A stretch of 64,000 bases of DNA from the NCBI GenBank assembly GCA_004352715.1, contig SCFE01000030.1, positions 201,298 through 265,297 of the forward strand, read 5' to 3'. Below are positions 1 through 12,900 of the stretch, one piece after another. The notes below the pieces were generated by a model that made no database searches, was not told the DNA's origin, and was given only the letters and a program-made list of their open reading frames with translations. Source of the DNA: Hofstenia miamia (Eukaryota; Xenacoelomorpha; Acoela). The position numbers and the translations under genes were made by a program. The stretch's first letter is position 1; every line of letters starts with the position of its first letter.

Positions 1-283
1 ATCGCAATTATTCACATGATCACCCCTATCCACCACGTGATCATTATCCTCCCCATGATCGTTACCCGCCTCATGATCGCTCGCACCCAACTCGAGATTC
101 TTATCCACCCCACGAGCAAGATATTCCACCACGTGATCGGCAATATTCTCGCGATCAAAACAATAGACCGCGAGATTTCCCATTGGATGATAGATTCCAT
201 CCACTTGAAAGTTCTAGATATCCTAGACGTGACGATCGTTATTCAGTTAGTCCGACGCGACATGGTAGTCCATTGCCTTCAAG
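1..283 (+). CDS. YLPM1: YLPM1 exon 1 of window: Tyr/Pro/Arg/Asp-rich repeats
   Basis: The frame starting at base 3 is open to the donor AAG|GTAACT after 283 and leaves a phase-2 end that joins exactly to the next exon. The product is a degenerate repeat of YPPRD and YPPHDR units followed by an R/D/Y-rich stretch, as expected for the disordered region upstream of the kinase-like domain. The exon runs off the left edge. A second open frame at 16-309 is a shadow caused by the repeated codons. Confidence 0.85.
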
Positions 284-3200
284 GTAACTTCTTTGCAATC
301 ATGATATAGTTGTTTGCATTTAGAATATTTTCTAGTTATAAGTTTTACATTACACTTTCAATTTCAAATGTGTTTAATGTAGAAAATATAGCAATGAAAC
401 AAATTTTATGTTTTGAAGTAGATATGCTTTCCTAAAAATTATTTCAAGTTTACTTTATCGTTTAGATACTAGTTACTTGTGAAATTATCCAAGTTTACAT
501 TTCTTTTAAAAATAATTTTCCGCTAAAACTTAATAACGATTTTATTGTCAAATATTACAATTCATTTATATTTAATTACTTTTAAAATACAAAATTTTTT
601 AATGCACTGAGTTCTTGAATAAAAACATGAATTGGCTCTTATTTTGCAAATTGCTTATCACTGCACTGATAAAAAGTGTTACCTACGAGGATAAGTTTAC
701 TGTGAAAAACCAATAAATACTGACTGCTCAAGGCAGCCATTCAAGGAAAACTCAACAAGTTGGACCAGATCTCACCAATGCGGTGCTGAGCAATTTGTAA
801 AATTGGGGGAATTATTGTTTACATTTATGAGGCCAGCACATGAAAAATGTTGTATTTAAATATGACTAGCAATTTTGATTATTTTCTTAATACTTTGTTC
901 TTTAAAATCCATTAAGTAATTAGGGAGTTATTAAAGATTTTTAGATTTTATGATTACATTACATCTGCTTCACCCACTTATTAGACAGTTAAAAATAAAT
1001 TATTTCAGCATTGTACAGTGTTTGTAAATAATATAATGGTTGCTATTTTTAGTCGGGATTATCTTCCAGATTATCACGACCGTTATGAAAAAGGCTTTGA
1101 CCGAAATTATCCACCACGACATTACGATTCATTTGAAAGAAGACGTTCACCTGAATATAGATCGAGAGACCCTCCGCCTGATTGGGATCCACATCGAATT
1201 TATCCGGATGACAGGCATATTTCGCATCGTAGATCACCTCCTGATAATTACCGATCAAGTAGATCACCTCCACAAAATTTCTATCGAAGTAGATCTCCAC
1301 CTCATGACTACCACTATTCCAAATCACCTCCTCGACGTTATCGTTCCAGGTCACCACGAAGTACAGAATATTTTTACAATCAAGGGCTATCTCCCCCTCG
1401 CACACGATCGCCACATCACAGTCGATCACCATTTCATGGACGTTCTCCACCACATCGTAGTCATTCGCCACATGTTCGTGGACATCTTCGTCGGAGTCGA
1501 AGTCCTCCAATACGAGACCGTTCGCCTTATCTTCGCGGCATATCACCAAATGGACGGCCTTATCCACCCAAAAACAGGTCTCCTCCTCGTAGTTATCGTC
1601 ATCAAAATTCTCCCCCTGGTCATAGAAGTAGATCTCCAGGAACTGGAAAAATACTGCCTCAAATTCCACTTAGTCGGAGAGATCCATTGACAAGGTAATT
1701 TACAGAGCTACCTGTTCTGAATTTATAATTTTGTTAAAGATTATAAACTAAACGAAATTGCATGTTTTTGTAGTGTTTTTGGTTGGTGTAGGAAGCATAT
1801 TAAATTGATTCAAACCGAATTATTTTCCAGAATAGAAATATGCGTTTTAATGATTAATAAAATCAATATTTTCGAATTTAAGGCAAATGCGATATATAAG
1901 TTTGAGTTTTTATAGTATACGTATTTAACCTTGTTAATAAGTCTATTTAATCCAATTTCGAATTTCTGTTCAACTTTTGCATTAAATATGACGGCAGTGC
2001 TTTCTACTCATAAATTTAAAGCATTTTCTGACATTAATTTATTTTTAAAAAGTTCATGAATGTTATCATGCTTTTTCCTTGAAATATATTTTCATAAAGG
2101 TAGTAGAAGCAGAATCTTTCAACCTATATTTCTTTCACTTTAGAGTTGTTTTGTCATTATTTCAAAATATTTCTTTTGTGGTTTGTGTAGTTTCTTATAC
2201 ATGTAGTTTTGCCTTTTCTTAAAATTCTAACGATGTTCTATAAGTGGTCCTCCAGCGAAGCCGCAAATAACTTCAGTTTCTTTGGAAACACTGCTTGAGA
2301 AGCCTGGTCGTAGTATACGTCCTGAAAAGCTTGTAATGTTCATTCGTGGGCCACCAGGTAGTGGAAAATCCTTCCTCGCAAAGATGATAAAGGTAAAATT
2401 TTGAGGGTGTTTTAATGACATTAGGATCTAAATTAGGAACGAGAGCTCGAATTCACAAATCAACCACCAAGAATCCTCAGTCTTGATGACTATTTTATGA
2501 ACGAAGAAGAAAAACTCGAAAAGGATCAAGATGGCAAAACCATTAAGAAAAAGGTTATTTGAAATAGTCATTGATTCAATAGTTTAGCGACAATTCATGT
2601 TTAAATATCTAAATTTTAATATTTTAAATTACTCGCTAGAGGATCGCAAACTGTTTGTAAATATGCTTGCTTAAATACACCATGTACGCAACGAAACATG
2701 TGAGATATTATTTATAAATATTTTAGGTTATGAATTATGTTTATGAAAGTGAAATGGAAGATGCTTACCGTAAAAGCATGTTAAAGACCGTTAGGAAAAC
2801 TGTGGATGACGGCTATTTTAATTTGATCATTGTTGATGCGCCGAACGATCGTTACAAATTCTTCAGGGAGATGGCTGATTACTCTACTGCAAATGGATTT
2901 CAGGTCATCATCATTTTCTGAATTCTTACTGATGTTGATTGCCTTTTTAAAAGAGAATTATCATTAATTTCTGTTCCTTAGGCCACGATTAGACTAGCGA
3001 TTGTTCGAAGTTGNNNNNNNNNNNNNNNNNNNNNGGGAGATGGCTGATTACTCTACTGCAAATGGATTTCAGGTCATCATCATTTTCTGAATTCTTACTG
3101 ATGTTGATTGCCTTTTTAAAAGAGAATTATCATTAATTTCTGTTCCTTAGGCCACGATTAGACTAGCGATTGTTCGAAGTTGATCTATCACATTTGAAAG

Positions 3201-3466
3201 AATTGCACGTCTAACCACCCAAGGTAATTAACAATGTGATAATCACAAGGAATCGAACGCGACGATTTCTTCGTGATCGTCACATCCCTAATTATCTCGG
3301 GTGGTTAGACGTGCGATTCAATCAAAATGTTTTAGATCACTTTTGAACCAATCACTAGTCTAACCGTGGCCTTATATAAATACATTTTTCAAACAGTCAT
3401 TTTTAACGGTTTAGACATTTTGTATCAATTATTCCACCAACGCAATGTTTCGCATTCTTTCGTGTT

Positions 3467-3526
<60 letters not shown>

Positions 3527-4458
3527 CAACAAAGAAAGCATTTCTACTCAAACAAAATCAGTCAATAATTAAAAAATCTAAGAATTCGAAAAATGCCATT
3601 AAAAACATATTGGATTCAATATTATATCATTAACATATTATTGATTCATGGGTACATATACAGAAAAGTTCTATGAACAATTGTTTTGTATGATCAGATG
3701 GCATTACGAATGTTTGAATTAATAATGATTTGTACCATTGCGATCCTCACAGATACGCAAAGATGCATGCNGGCCAATATAAGTTTGCAGCAAGTTGAAC
3801 TACAAGATGAGTGTGATGAGGCGCAAAGTTAACAGGTAGAGGCAAATCAGAAGGGGGAGCCACAGAAAAGGAAATCATACATGTCTTGGTAGTGCTAAAA
3901 TCAAGATGGTTGACAGAGCACCAAGTAGACAAGTGCTCAAGATCACAAAAAATGTTCGAAGCAAAAGACCAACCAAAATAAAAAATCGCAGTGTCGTCAA
4001 CATACAACAGGCAAGACGAGTTGAGAACAGAATGAGGGAGGTCGTTAATGGCAACGAGGAAGAAAAGAACAGCAAACACTGAGCCTTGAGGGGCACCACT
4101 AGTAACGGGGACAGGAGAAGAGNACGTTGGCTTGCTTGCAGAAATATGCTGGCTGGCTGCAGAGAGACACGCACGCGCCAGTAGTGATGATTTTGCTGGC
4201 GGTGGCGGTTGCTGGATTGATGAAACAGCAGGGGGGTCTTTCTCCACTGGGAGATCGAGATGTTCCTCAAGGACTTCGACGATTTCAGGCAGAAGATCGT
4301 CTGGAATCAAACTTGTCTTAAAGCGTGGATCAAGTGCAACGGCGGCACATAGGAATGGGTCGCGAAAGTTGATACGCTTCTTCAGCTGCTGAACCAGACA
4401 ATCCCTAGAAAACAGGTATTATTATATTTATCGTTGTTAACAATCTCTCTCCTCTCTC

Positions 4459-4506
<48 letters not shown>

Positions 4507-7500
4507 AGAGTTAGGATATATACCGAATAAATGACTTCAATTACCTAAAATTAGGTACAAAACATATAATAGAAAATTATAACACATCGTATTTGTATGA
4601 TATCATGAATGTTGTGAATATAGAGACATCAATTTGAACAACTACACTGTTGCTTCAGATCAAACGATTGTAAATGTGTAAACATACTATCTTAGCGTCA
4701 TCTTAAATACATGTTGTTCTGAGAATAAATCTAATTTGCTGCGGCGCATAAGAAAATTTCCATGAATGTCGCATTGTGTTCCACTCATAATATTATTATG
4801 TGATACGTAGTTAAAAATGTCTCAATGGAATTGTTAAAATAGAGAAGATCATTGATTTGAAAATGTAAGAAATTGGAAGACAATGTATAACTTCGTTATT
4901 TTGAATGGCGTGCTTGATGTGGAAAAAATAAATTTTAAAATGTTAATCAATTTTTTTAATTGTTTCATTGTAAAAATTTGCATTCAGTTCAGGTAATATA
5001 GATAGAGAAAACTGATGTCGGCGTCAGCGACCACGAAACGAAATATATATATATATATAAAATTTCTCGCTTTTGCTATGGAAAATATTTTTTCCGGAAA
5101 AAAGTTCCGGTTTTTCTTGAAATTTTCAAAACGTCTGTATTTCAGTAGTTGCCGGTTTCTTTTTAAACTAGCCTCCACCGGTAGTTGGCCCGTTCCATCT
5201 CTGGTGTATTCATCATCATTTCCATTTCGATGCAGTTTTAGGACATGGCTATACTGCTAGTGTGTTTTTTGCGTAATATGAAAACTAATTGAGCAATGTG
5301 TAACAAAATTCATGCGAGAGAATTCCACATTGCTGAGGTCATCTGTAACTCGGCAATGTGAGAGAAACTATGTGTATGGATCGTGCAGTATTACGCAGAA
5401 TTTCAGCGGTTCGTACAACCACTCCCGATTGCTCGTAATGTGTTTGTGTAAACTCAGTAAATTGAATTCAGCAAGATTTTTAAGAAAAAAGCATTCATTT
5501 AAAATGGAAACATTGTTTATGCATTTCTAAAGATTTTTATTTGCTTTAACTTCGTAGTCATATTATACGCATAGCATTTGCAAATCATAAGTGAGTTATC
5601 ACACTGGGTCAATTTGTTTACCTAAGCGAATTATTCATTTGGTTATGATCTACTATTAACGAATTGTCACGTCAGGAAAAATGTCTTAACATTAAAATAT
5701 CAATATAGTAAAAGTTTTACCATTTTAATCAGTCCATGTTTTAGTGCTACGTAATTGAGTTAAAATGTCCATTGTCTCTCTGTCTGAAACGCAATATTCA
5801 CAAACGCGATAAAAAGGAGATTGAGAAAATCATCACTGGTTGGGAAGAGGTTCCAAAATCACTTACCAGAATCGATACACGAACCTTTCTTCAATCACAC
5901 GATATTCAAGATGTACGTTGTCTGTTTGCTTCAAATTCTTTGTGACAATTCAAATATCTGTTTAGGTGGAGATGGAAATAGTCAGTGATAAACCCAGTCG
6001 AAGTAGAAGCAGGAGTGTTGAAAAAGATAGATCACCACGTCGTAGTGATTCAGATCACAAGGTAGCTTGCGTATGCATCAATGTTTTTTATGCAATCAGA
6101 TTTGTTATTGGTTACTTTTTCGCTTTTAACAAATTAGTCAATGTAATTAATTACTTTTCAATTTAACTAATGAATTGTTACAAAGTTATATTTTCCTCAA
6201 TTGCATCAAACTTTTTCATTGTCGAATATACTTCACAGAGGGCCCACTGTTCTATGCAGATCTCAAATTCTGCTAACCAATGTTTATTGAGACTGTAAAT
6301 TTTACTGTAAGTTTCACTGGCAAAAATCTATTCTTTATTTAACATTAGCAAATTTTCTCAAAAAATCTCTCAATAAAATACGTCATGCATTTTCCGCCGC
6401 TTTTTGCGGTTTAAATGTTACATGTTCTTTACGTTTTTCTAGCCAATCAGTTAGCAAGTGGAATGGAGAAGATAACCACTTTTTCTAGATTATCTTACCA
6501 GAAAAAAGCAAATGGGAATCTGAATGCGAGGATGATAAACTTGGTAGGTATTTTGTCTCGTTCTCTAATTTATCGGGCGTGAACATATTCTTTAAAATAC
6601 TATTATATCAGTAAATTCACCCTATCAATTCAGTATTAGCATTAGCAAGCAATGGGCTCTTCAATTGAATTACTAGCCTGCATTCAAGGGTTTTAAACTC
6701 TCATCTAGTATACCTTGATTACACTATAAAATCAATATTACATTACATAAAATATGATAACTTCAAATTTTGTAAATAATTCACCCTACTAAAGTAAGAT
6801 AACCTGCTTCTTAAGTTAATGTCCTTAAGATTTATAATAAATATATTCTGATTGCTTGCATTTTCGTTTGATCTGGTTTCGGTCGTGTTTACGAAATATA
6901 TGCCGAGTTCATATATTAAGCAAATCTTAATATACATGTATATTAAATATTTGTTGATTTACTGCTTTGATTTTAGCCAAAATGGATGGGCTCTCATCCT
7001 CTCGGAAGGAGAAGATGAAAAAGCAACATGTTCAATCAATTCAAGAATTTTTGGAACTTCCTGACGATTATTTTTCTCGCACAACCTGCACGAAAAAGCG
7101 TAGGGTAAGTTGTATAATAACGTACAATCTGTTATAATTATATTTGTATTAGAAGTCTATTATACTAAACGAATTTATTACATATGTAGTAAGGAAGGGT
7201 GCGCAATATATTCCTGTTAAATCAATTGCCAATATTTAAATGTAGATTGTTAATTTTTAGTTAATGGAAATTTAAATAATTTAATTTCTGTTATAATAAT
7301 TATGTCATACTAAAAAAAGAAAATTCAACAATATCAAATATCCATTTACGAGTTATCAAAAGAAATTAGGGCCAATAATGCTAAATAGCAAGATATTCCT
7401 GCAGACAAAACATTCTGGTATATAAAAATTTTATATGAAATTACTGTTGATGATTTGGAAGAATTATTTTCTGCACGAAATTCGTACAAAAATGATTTCT

Positions 7501-9912
7501 TCCAAATTTGCTATATCCAGAAAAGAAATTTATTGCTAAAATAAACAAACAAACAAATTAATTATTTGGTGACTAAAAATAATGTATTTTGTCATAAAAT
7601 TTTGCAATACAATTCTAGGTATGCCTGGTAGTAAGTCATTTCTAAGAAAAAATAACATCAATTGTTATTTTGAAAAGCAAAGATAAATGGTGTTTTATGA
7701 ATAAGTTCCTCAACAGGAGTAAAGGCTAGATATACGTCTCATAAGTTTATATATTAACAAAAAAGGTGTCAGAAATCAAAAAGAGCTAGCTTATCTCAAC
7801 TGCACATTTATAAGGCAGGGTACATTTGATCGTACAGTAACAACAGTTAAGCTTCCTGAAAAAGTGAACTCTTCATTCAGTTTCAATTTTATAACTAAAA
7901 GAACTTTGCTTAAAACCATCGCAAGCCTTGATGTAAATAAATCCTGTGGGAAAGAAATATTCCTGTTTCAGTTATTAAAAATTTATTCTGCAGTTTGTTG
8001 ACCCGCGTCTATTTATTTTCAACTACTTAATAAGACAGGCAAAATTTCCAAAACGACTTAAATTGCCAGATTTTTCACCAATCTTCAAAAAAGGAAACCC
8101 ATTAGTTGCTTCTAATTATAGACCAATTTCAATCACAAACCCATTCGCCAAATTCTTCGAAAAAATCCTAAGTAATCAAATATATGAATATCTCAATAGC
8201 CATAGTATATTATCAGAAAACCAGTTTGGACTTAGTGCTAAATATTCTACGACAGATGCTTTGTTAAGTGTAATTGAAGACATCCGCCTCAGCTTAAATA
8301 ATGATAGTAGCACAGCAGTAACTTCTTTGACCTGAGCAAAGCCTTCAACAGCATGAACCGCAACATACTATGTCAAAAATTAACTGCATATGGCTTTGAT
8401 AGAAACAGTGTTGAATTATTAAATTGCTTTCTAGCTTCCTAGTAGAAAACAACGTGTTAAAGTGGGAAATTTCTATTCTGAATATCAAACCCCAATAAAA
8501 GGAGTTCCACAGGGAACAGTGCTGGGCCCACTGCTGTTTTCTATTTACATCAATGACATAAGTAATGAAATCGGGGATAAATTGATTTTCCAATATGCTG
8601 ATGATACATATATAATTGCAAAGAACCCAAGTCTTCATATGACCTCTAAAATTATTGAATCAAGTTTAGAAAAAATTCAATATATCAACCAAAATCCATT
8701 AACAAAAATATACAAAAACACAATTCATGACATTTTCTCCAAATAACTGTAAAACCATAGCCAAGGGAATTAATTTAAATGTCAGCGAAACAACAGTCCA
8801 GCACAATCACATATTCAGGTCTCAAAATGCATAACTCTTTGAACTTTAATGAATTTATAAGAAGCAAATTGAGAAAAATGAACCAAGGAATCCAATACAT
8901 CACAGAATTGAAAAACATTTTGCAGGAACCATTTCTTATAAATTCTTTTATTATCAGTCCATTGTATGCATGCACAATTTTGAATTCCTTAAATATATAC
9001 CAAAATGAAAGAATAAATAGCGGCTATANCCAAATAACTGTAAAACCATAGCCAAGGGAATTAATTTAAATGTCAGCGAAACAACAGTCCAGCACAATCA
9101 CATATTCACTTTGAACTTTAATGAATTTATAAGAAGCAAATTGAGAAAAATGAACCAAGGAATCCAATACATCACAGAATTGAAAAACATTTTGCAGGAA
9201 CCATTTCTTATAAATTCTTTTTTTATCATCACTTCATTGTATGCATGCACAATTTTGAATTCCTTAAATATATACCAAAATGAAAGAATAAATAGCGGCT
9301 ATAATAGGCCATATGGACGCTATTCAACAGTGATAAACAACTAACTAGAAGTTGTTTATCAAAATACAGGTTACTAACTCCGATACTACCGTCTCTCCGA
9401 TGCTGAGCGCAAATCTTTTGGCCTTCGTCCCCGTCGTCATGATGCTGCTGGTCTTGATTGTCTACCTGCTCCTCCTTGCTAGGATCTCACTCCTAATCCC
9501 AACTCTGGTTTCTCTTTTTTGCTCGCCAATGCTCGCAGTCTTGTCTCATTAAACCGTCGTCTCAGTTTTTACAACTTCTTACAGTCTCCTGTTGACTTCA
9601 TTTTCATTACTGAAACCTGGCTGGAGGCATCTCTTAATGACAGTGTTGTTTTTCCTAACTCCGCACTTAAAGTTATCTGCCTTTTGGGTCGCTCTAGTGC
9701 TAGTCAGGGTGGTGATCTGATTGCCTCTCATTGCCCTAACCTTGACATCCACCCCCTCTCCTTTGAGTCTTTTTTCTTTGACTTCTGTTGCGGTTGTGCT
9801 GTTGTTCTCAGTGATCACATTATTTCCCTTCTGTGTTACCAACCCTCCTTCCAGCAGCCCTTTTCGTATTCCCCTTGCTGATTTTTCATCCATGCTTGCA
9901 TACTTTCATGAT

Positions 9913-9964
<52 letters not shown>

Positions 9965-12900
9965 AACTTGGATTTCCCACTCCTCCTCATCTCCTCATCT
10001 ATGGTGACTTCAACCTCCCTAATATTTGTTGGAATGCACTTGACTCTAATGACGCCTATGAATCCGCGGTTCATGGAACTCGACAAAATCTCTCTGCTGT
10101 CCAGCTTCTCCTCTGGATCTCTTCAAGACTCTTACTCTTTTTTGCGCTCCTTGGTGATTTTTCATCCATGCTTGAGTACTTTCATGATCAGTCTATTACT
10201 CTCTCTCGTCAATTTGGATTTCCCACTCCTCCTCATCTCCTCATCTGTGGTGACTTCAACCTTCCTAATGTTTGTTGGAATACACTTGACTCTAATGACG
10301 CCTGTGAATCCGCTGTTCTGGATCTTTTTGCTTCAATTTCTCTTCTCTTACAGAAGACGTCATCAACTTCATGGAACTCGACAAATATCTCTCTGCTGTC
10401 CAGCTTCTCCTCTGGATCTCTTCAAGACTCTTACTCTTTTTTGCGCTCCTTGCATTCCAAACCTGATCTCTCCAGCTTAAATTGGAACCATCCTTCTGCT
10501 CACTCGGATCTGGAGAAAGCTGATCTCTTCAATACCTATTTCTCCTCTAATTTTTCTGATCCCGTCTCGCTCTGTCCTGGTCGTCCTGCTACCTCCCCAC
10601 TGATTCGCCTATGTGACATCGTCTTCAACGTCCATGATATTTCCCTCATGCTTAAGTCCTGCAAATTGTCTGGTCCCTGCTATCCTGACGGCGTCCCATC
10701 CCTTGTCATTCACGAAACTTCCTCAACTCTTTCCATCCATTTAAATCATCTCTTCTCCTATATTTGCTCCTCTAAGCGTTTTCCGCCTTGCTGGAAAACA
10801 TCTTGGATCTTTCCACTATTAAAATCCAATCAGCTTCCCTCCTCTCAAGTCACTTCTTATCGTCCAATAGCTATTCTTTCTCGGCTGTCAATCATCTTTG
10901 AGCGTCTTTTCTTTCGTTATTTGCTCCCTAAAATTCGTCTCCTCTTCTCCGCTTCTCAGCATGATAACCTTCCGGGTCGTTCTACCATCACTAACTTGCT
11001 CACTTTGATTGAAAACTGCTATTTCCACTCTGACCGTAATAATCCTGGTTGCATTATCTTTCTTGACATTTCTAAAGCTTTTGATCGGCTCCCTCATTCT
11101 ATCATTCTTAACAAATTATGTTTATTTGGCTTTTATGCTGATTTCATCGAACTCTTTCAGTCTTACCTATCCAATCGTCGTNTCTCTAGTGGTGCTCCTC
11201 AAGGTTCCGTGTTTGCTGTTCTCTTCTTCCTTGTTGCTATCAACGACCTCTCTCAATCTGTTTTCAACTCATCCTGTCTACTGTATGTTGATGACACCGC
11301 GATTTTCAACTTTGGTAGTTCTTTTGCCTCCTATATTACCTCTGATCTTGAGCTTTTGTCTACTCGGTCTTCTTGATTTTAGCCCAAGCAAGACATGTGG
11401 TATTTCCTTTTCTGAATCTCCCCTTCTGATCTTCCTCTTCCTGTGAACTTTTCAACTCACCATACTCATCTTGGATTTCAACTGTCTGATAACTTAAATG
11501 AGTCTGGTAATGTGTCCTTACGTCTCCGCAAAGCTAATTCCTCACTCTGCCTTCTTCCGCAATGTTCCCTTTACTTCCGCTGATTTCATCGAACTCTTTC
11601 AGTCTTACCTATCCAATCGTCGTCAGTGTGTCAAAATCAACTCGTCTATTTCTTCCCCTGCTTGCTGTTTGCTGTTCTCTTCTTGCTATCAACGATCTCC
11701 CTCAATCTGTCCCTTTAATTCCACTTCTGCTGTGAAACTCTCTTTGTTCAAGTCCATTCCTCGCGCCATTCTTCTCTATGCATCTCCCTGTTTGTGGCCT
11801 TCCCGTTACACTCTATGTAACGTTTCCAGAAGCGTGCCTTCAAATGGATCTCTCCCTTGCCATAGAAAGACGCCCTTCTCAAATTCTCCACTCTCCCGCT
11901 TTCACTCAACTTCCATGCCTGTTCAATCGACTGCTCACTCGCAAATTGGATCTTGATCCTTTTGATATCATTAAGTTCTCTAATTCCCTCTCCAATCGCT
12001 TTGATGATGTTGTCACTTTCTCCATTCGNACTCTGCCTTCTTCCGCAATGTTCCCTTTACTTCCACTTCTGCTGTGAAACTCTCTTTGTTCAAGTCCATT
12101 CCTCGCGCCATTCTTCTCTATGCATCTTCCTGTTGGTGGCCTTCCCGTTCCTTGTTCCACTCTATTGAACATTTCCAAAAGCATGCCTTCAAATGGATCT
12201 CTCCCTTGCCATACAAAGACGCCCTTCTCAAATTCTCCACTCTCCTGCTGTCACTCTACTTCCATGTCTGTGATCTACTTCTGTACAATCGCTTGCTCAC
12301 TCGCAAATTGGACCTTGATCCTTTTGATATCATTAAGTTCTCTAATTCCCTCTCCAATCGCTTTGATGATGTTGTCACTTTCTCCATTCGTCGTCCCAAT
12401 AAACATCGCACCCTTCACTCGTTTTTCAATCGTGCTTGTACTGCTGCTAATTACATCTTGTCTCTCAACCCTCCAACAGCGATTGATTTCTTTTCCCCAC
12501 CACCGAGCTTCAAGAAATCTTTGATGAATTTCCTCTTCGCTGAGCCCTTCTCCAACGTCGCCTACTCTTCCATTTGCTCCTATTTCATCTCCTGTGACTC
12601 TCCTCGCTGCCGTAAAACCTGATTTCTTTTTTATTTTTTTTCTAGTGTATGCCTTCAGCGGCTAAATAAAGTCATTTATTATTATTAAATGTATCATCAA
12701 ATTTATGAGTTTAGTTACCATGTAAAAACACGCAAATAAGCTAACAGGTTCTCTAAAATTTATGGACCCTATTTTAAAATATAATTCTCGCAATCAGTAA
12801 CGCATTTAAGCAGTATTAAACCGGTCCAAATATTTTCAAGATTCATTTGTGTTAAGCACAGAAGAGAATGGAATAAGTTAGATAGACACATTAGATTGTC

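Larger units (their letters stand above)
2904..5744 (+). other. YLPM1 intron 5 (2,841 bp in this assembly)
   Basis: Contains the gap, the duplicated block, a 222-bp MITE, two (TA)n tracts, and a reverse-strand LINE fragment and hAT-like fragment lying between and beside single Ns. The part from 4505 to 5744 has no feature I can support beyond a short (TA)8 near 5044. The intron length is uncertain because of the assembly breaks. Confidence 0.75.
7850..9344 (+). pseudogene. LINE-A (CR1/Jockey-like) reverse transcriptase, 5' half, broken
   Basis: Decayed RT of a non-LTR retrotransposon. In order: TIASLDVNKSCGK, LPDFSPIFKKGN with NYRPISI (about 8060-8140), FDLSKAFNSMN (about 8330), GVPQGTVLGPLLFSIYIND (8501 onward) and YADDTYIIAKN (8593 onward). 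It then continues as LNFNEFIRSKLRKMNQGIQY, the thumb region. Several stops and frame changes. The 3' end of the same element seems to resume at about 12,691, after LINE-B. No endonuclease domain was found, so the copy is 5'-truncated. Confidence 0.85.
9345..12690 (+). pseudogene. LINE-B, endonuclease + reverse transcriptase non-LTR element, broken
   Basis: N-terminal apurinic-type endonuclease: ANARSLVSLNRRL, FIFITETWLEAS (about 9519-9640, one frame), then YGDFNLPNICWN (about 10000). RT: SYRPIAILSRLSIIFERL, FLDISKAFDRLPH (motif A, about 11060), SGAPQGSVFAVL (motif B, 11188 onward), LLYVDDTAIFNF (motif C, about 11275). The C-terminal part is readable at 12074-12622: LLTRKLDLDPFDI, ending SPRCRKT. 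The tail has AATAAA at 12664-12669 and TTATTATTATTA. Frameshifts, a ~270-bp internal repeat and two single Ns (11182, 12029) break it. The coding strand is strikingly rich in C and T. Inserted into LINE-A in the same orientation. Confidence 0.85.

Noticed and set aside
1040-1690. Second forward frame (216 codons) and a reverse frame (206 codons) open across YLPM1 exon 2
   Set aside because: They arise from the repetitive SPP/RS codons, which leave few stops in other frames. Only the chosen frame joins neighbouring exons in phase and matches the family.
5285-5360. GCAATGTG / CACATTGC inverted pair in intron 5
   Set aside because: The arms are only about eight bases and no longer inverted structure or target duplication surrounds them.
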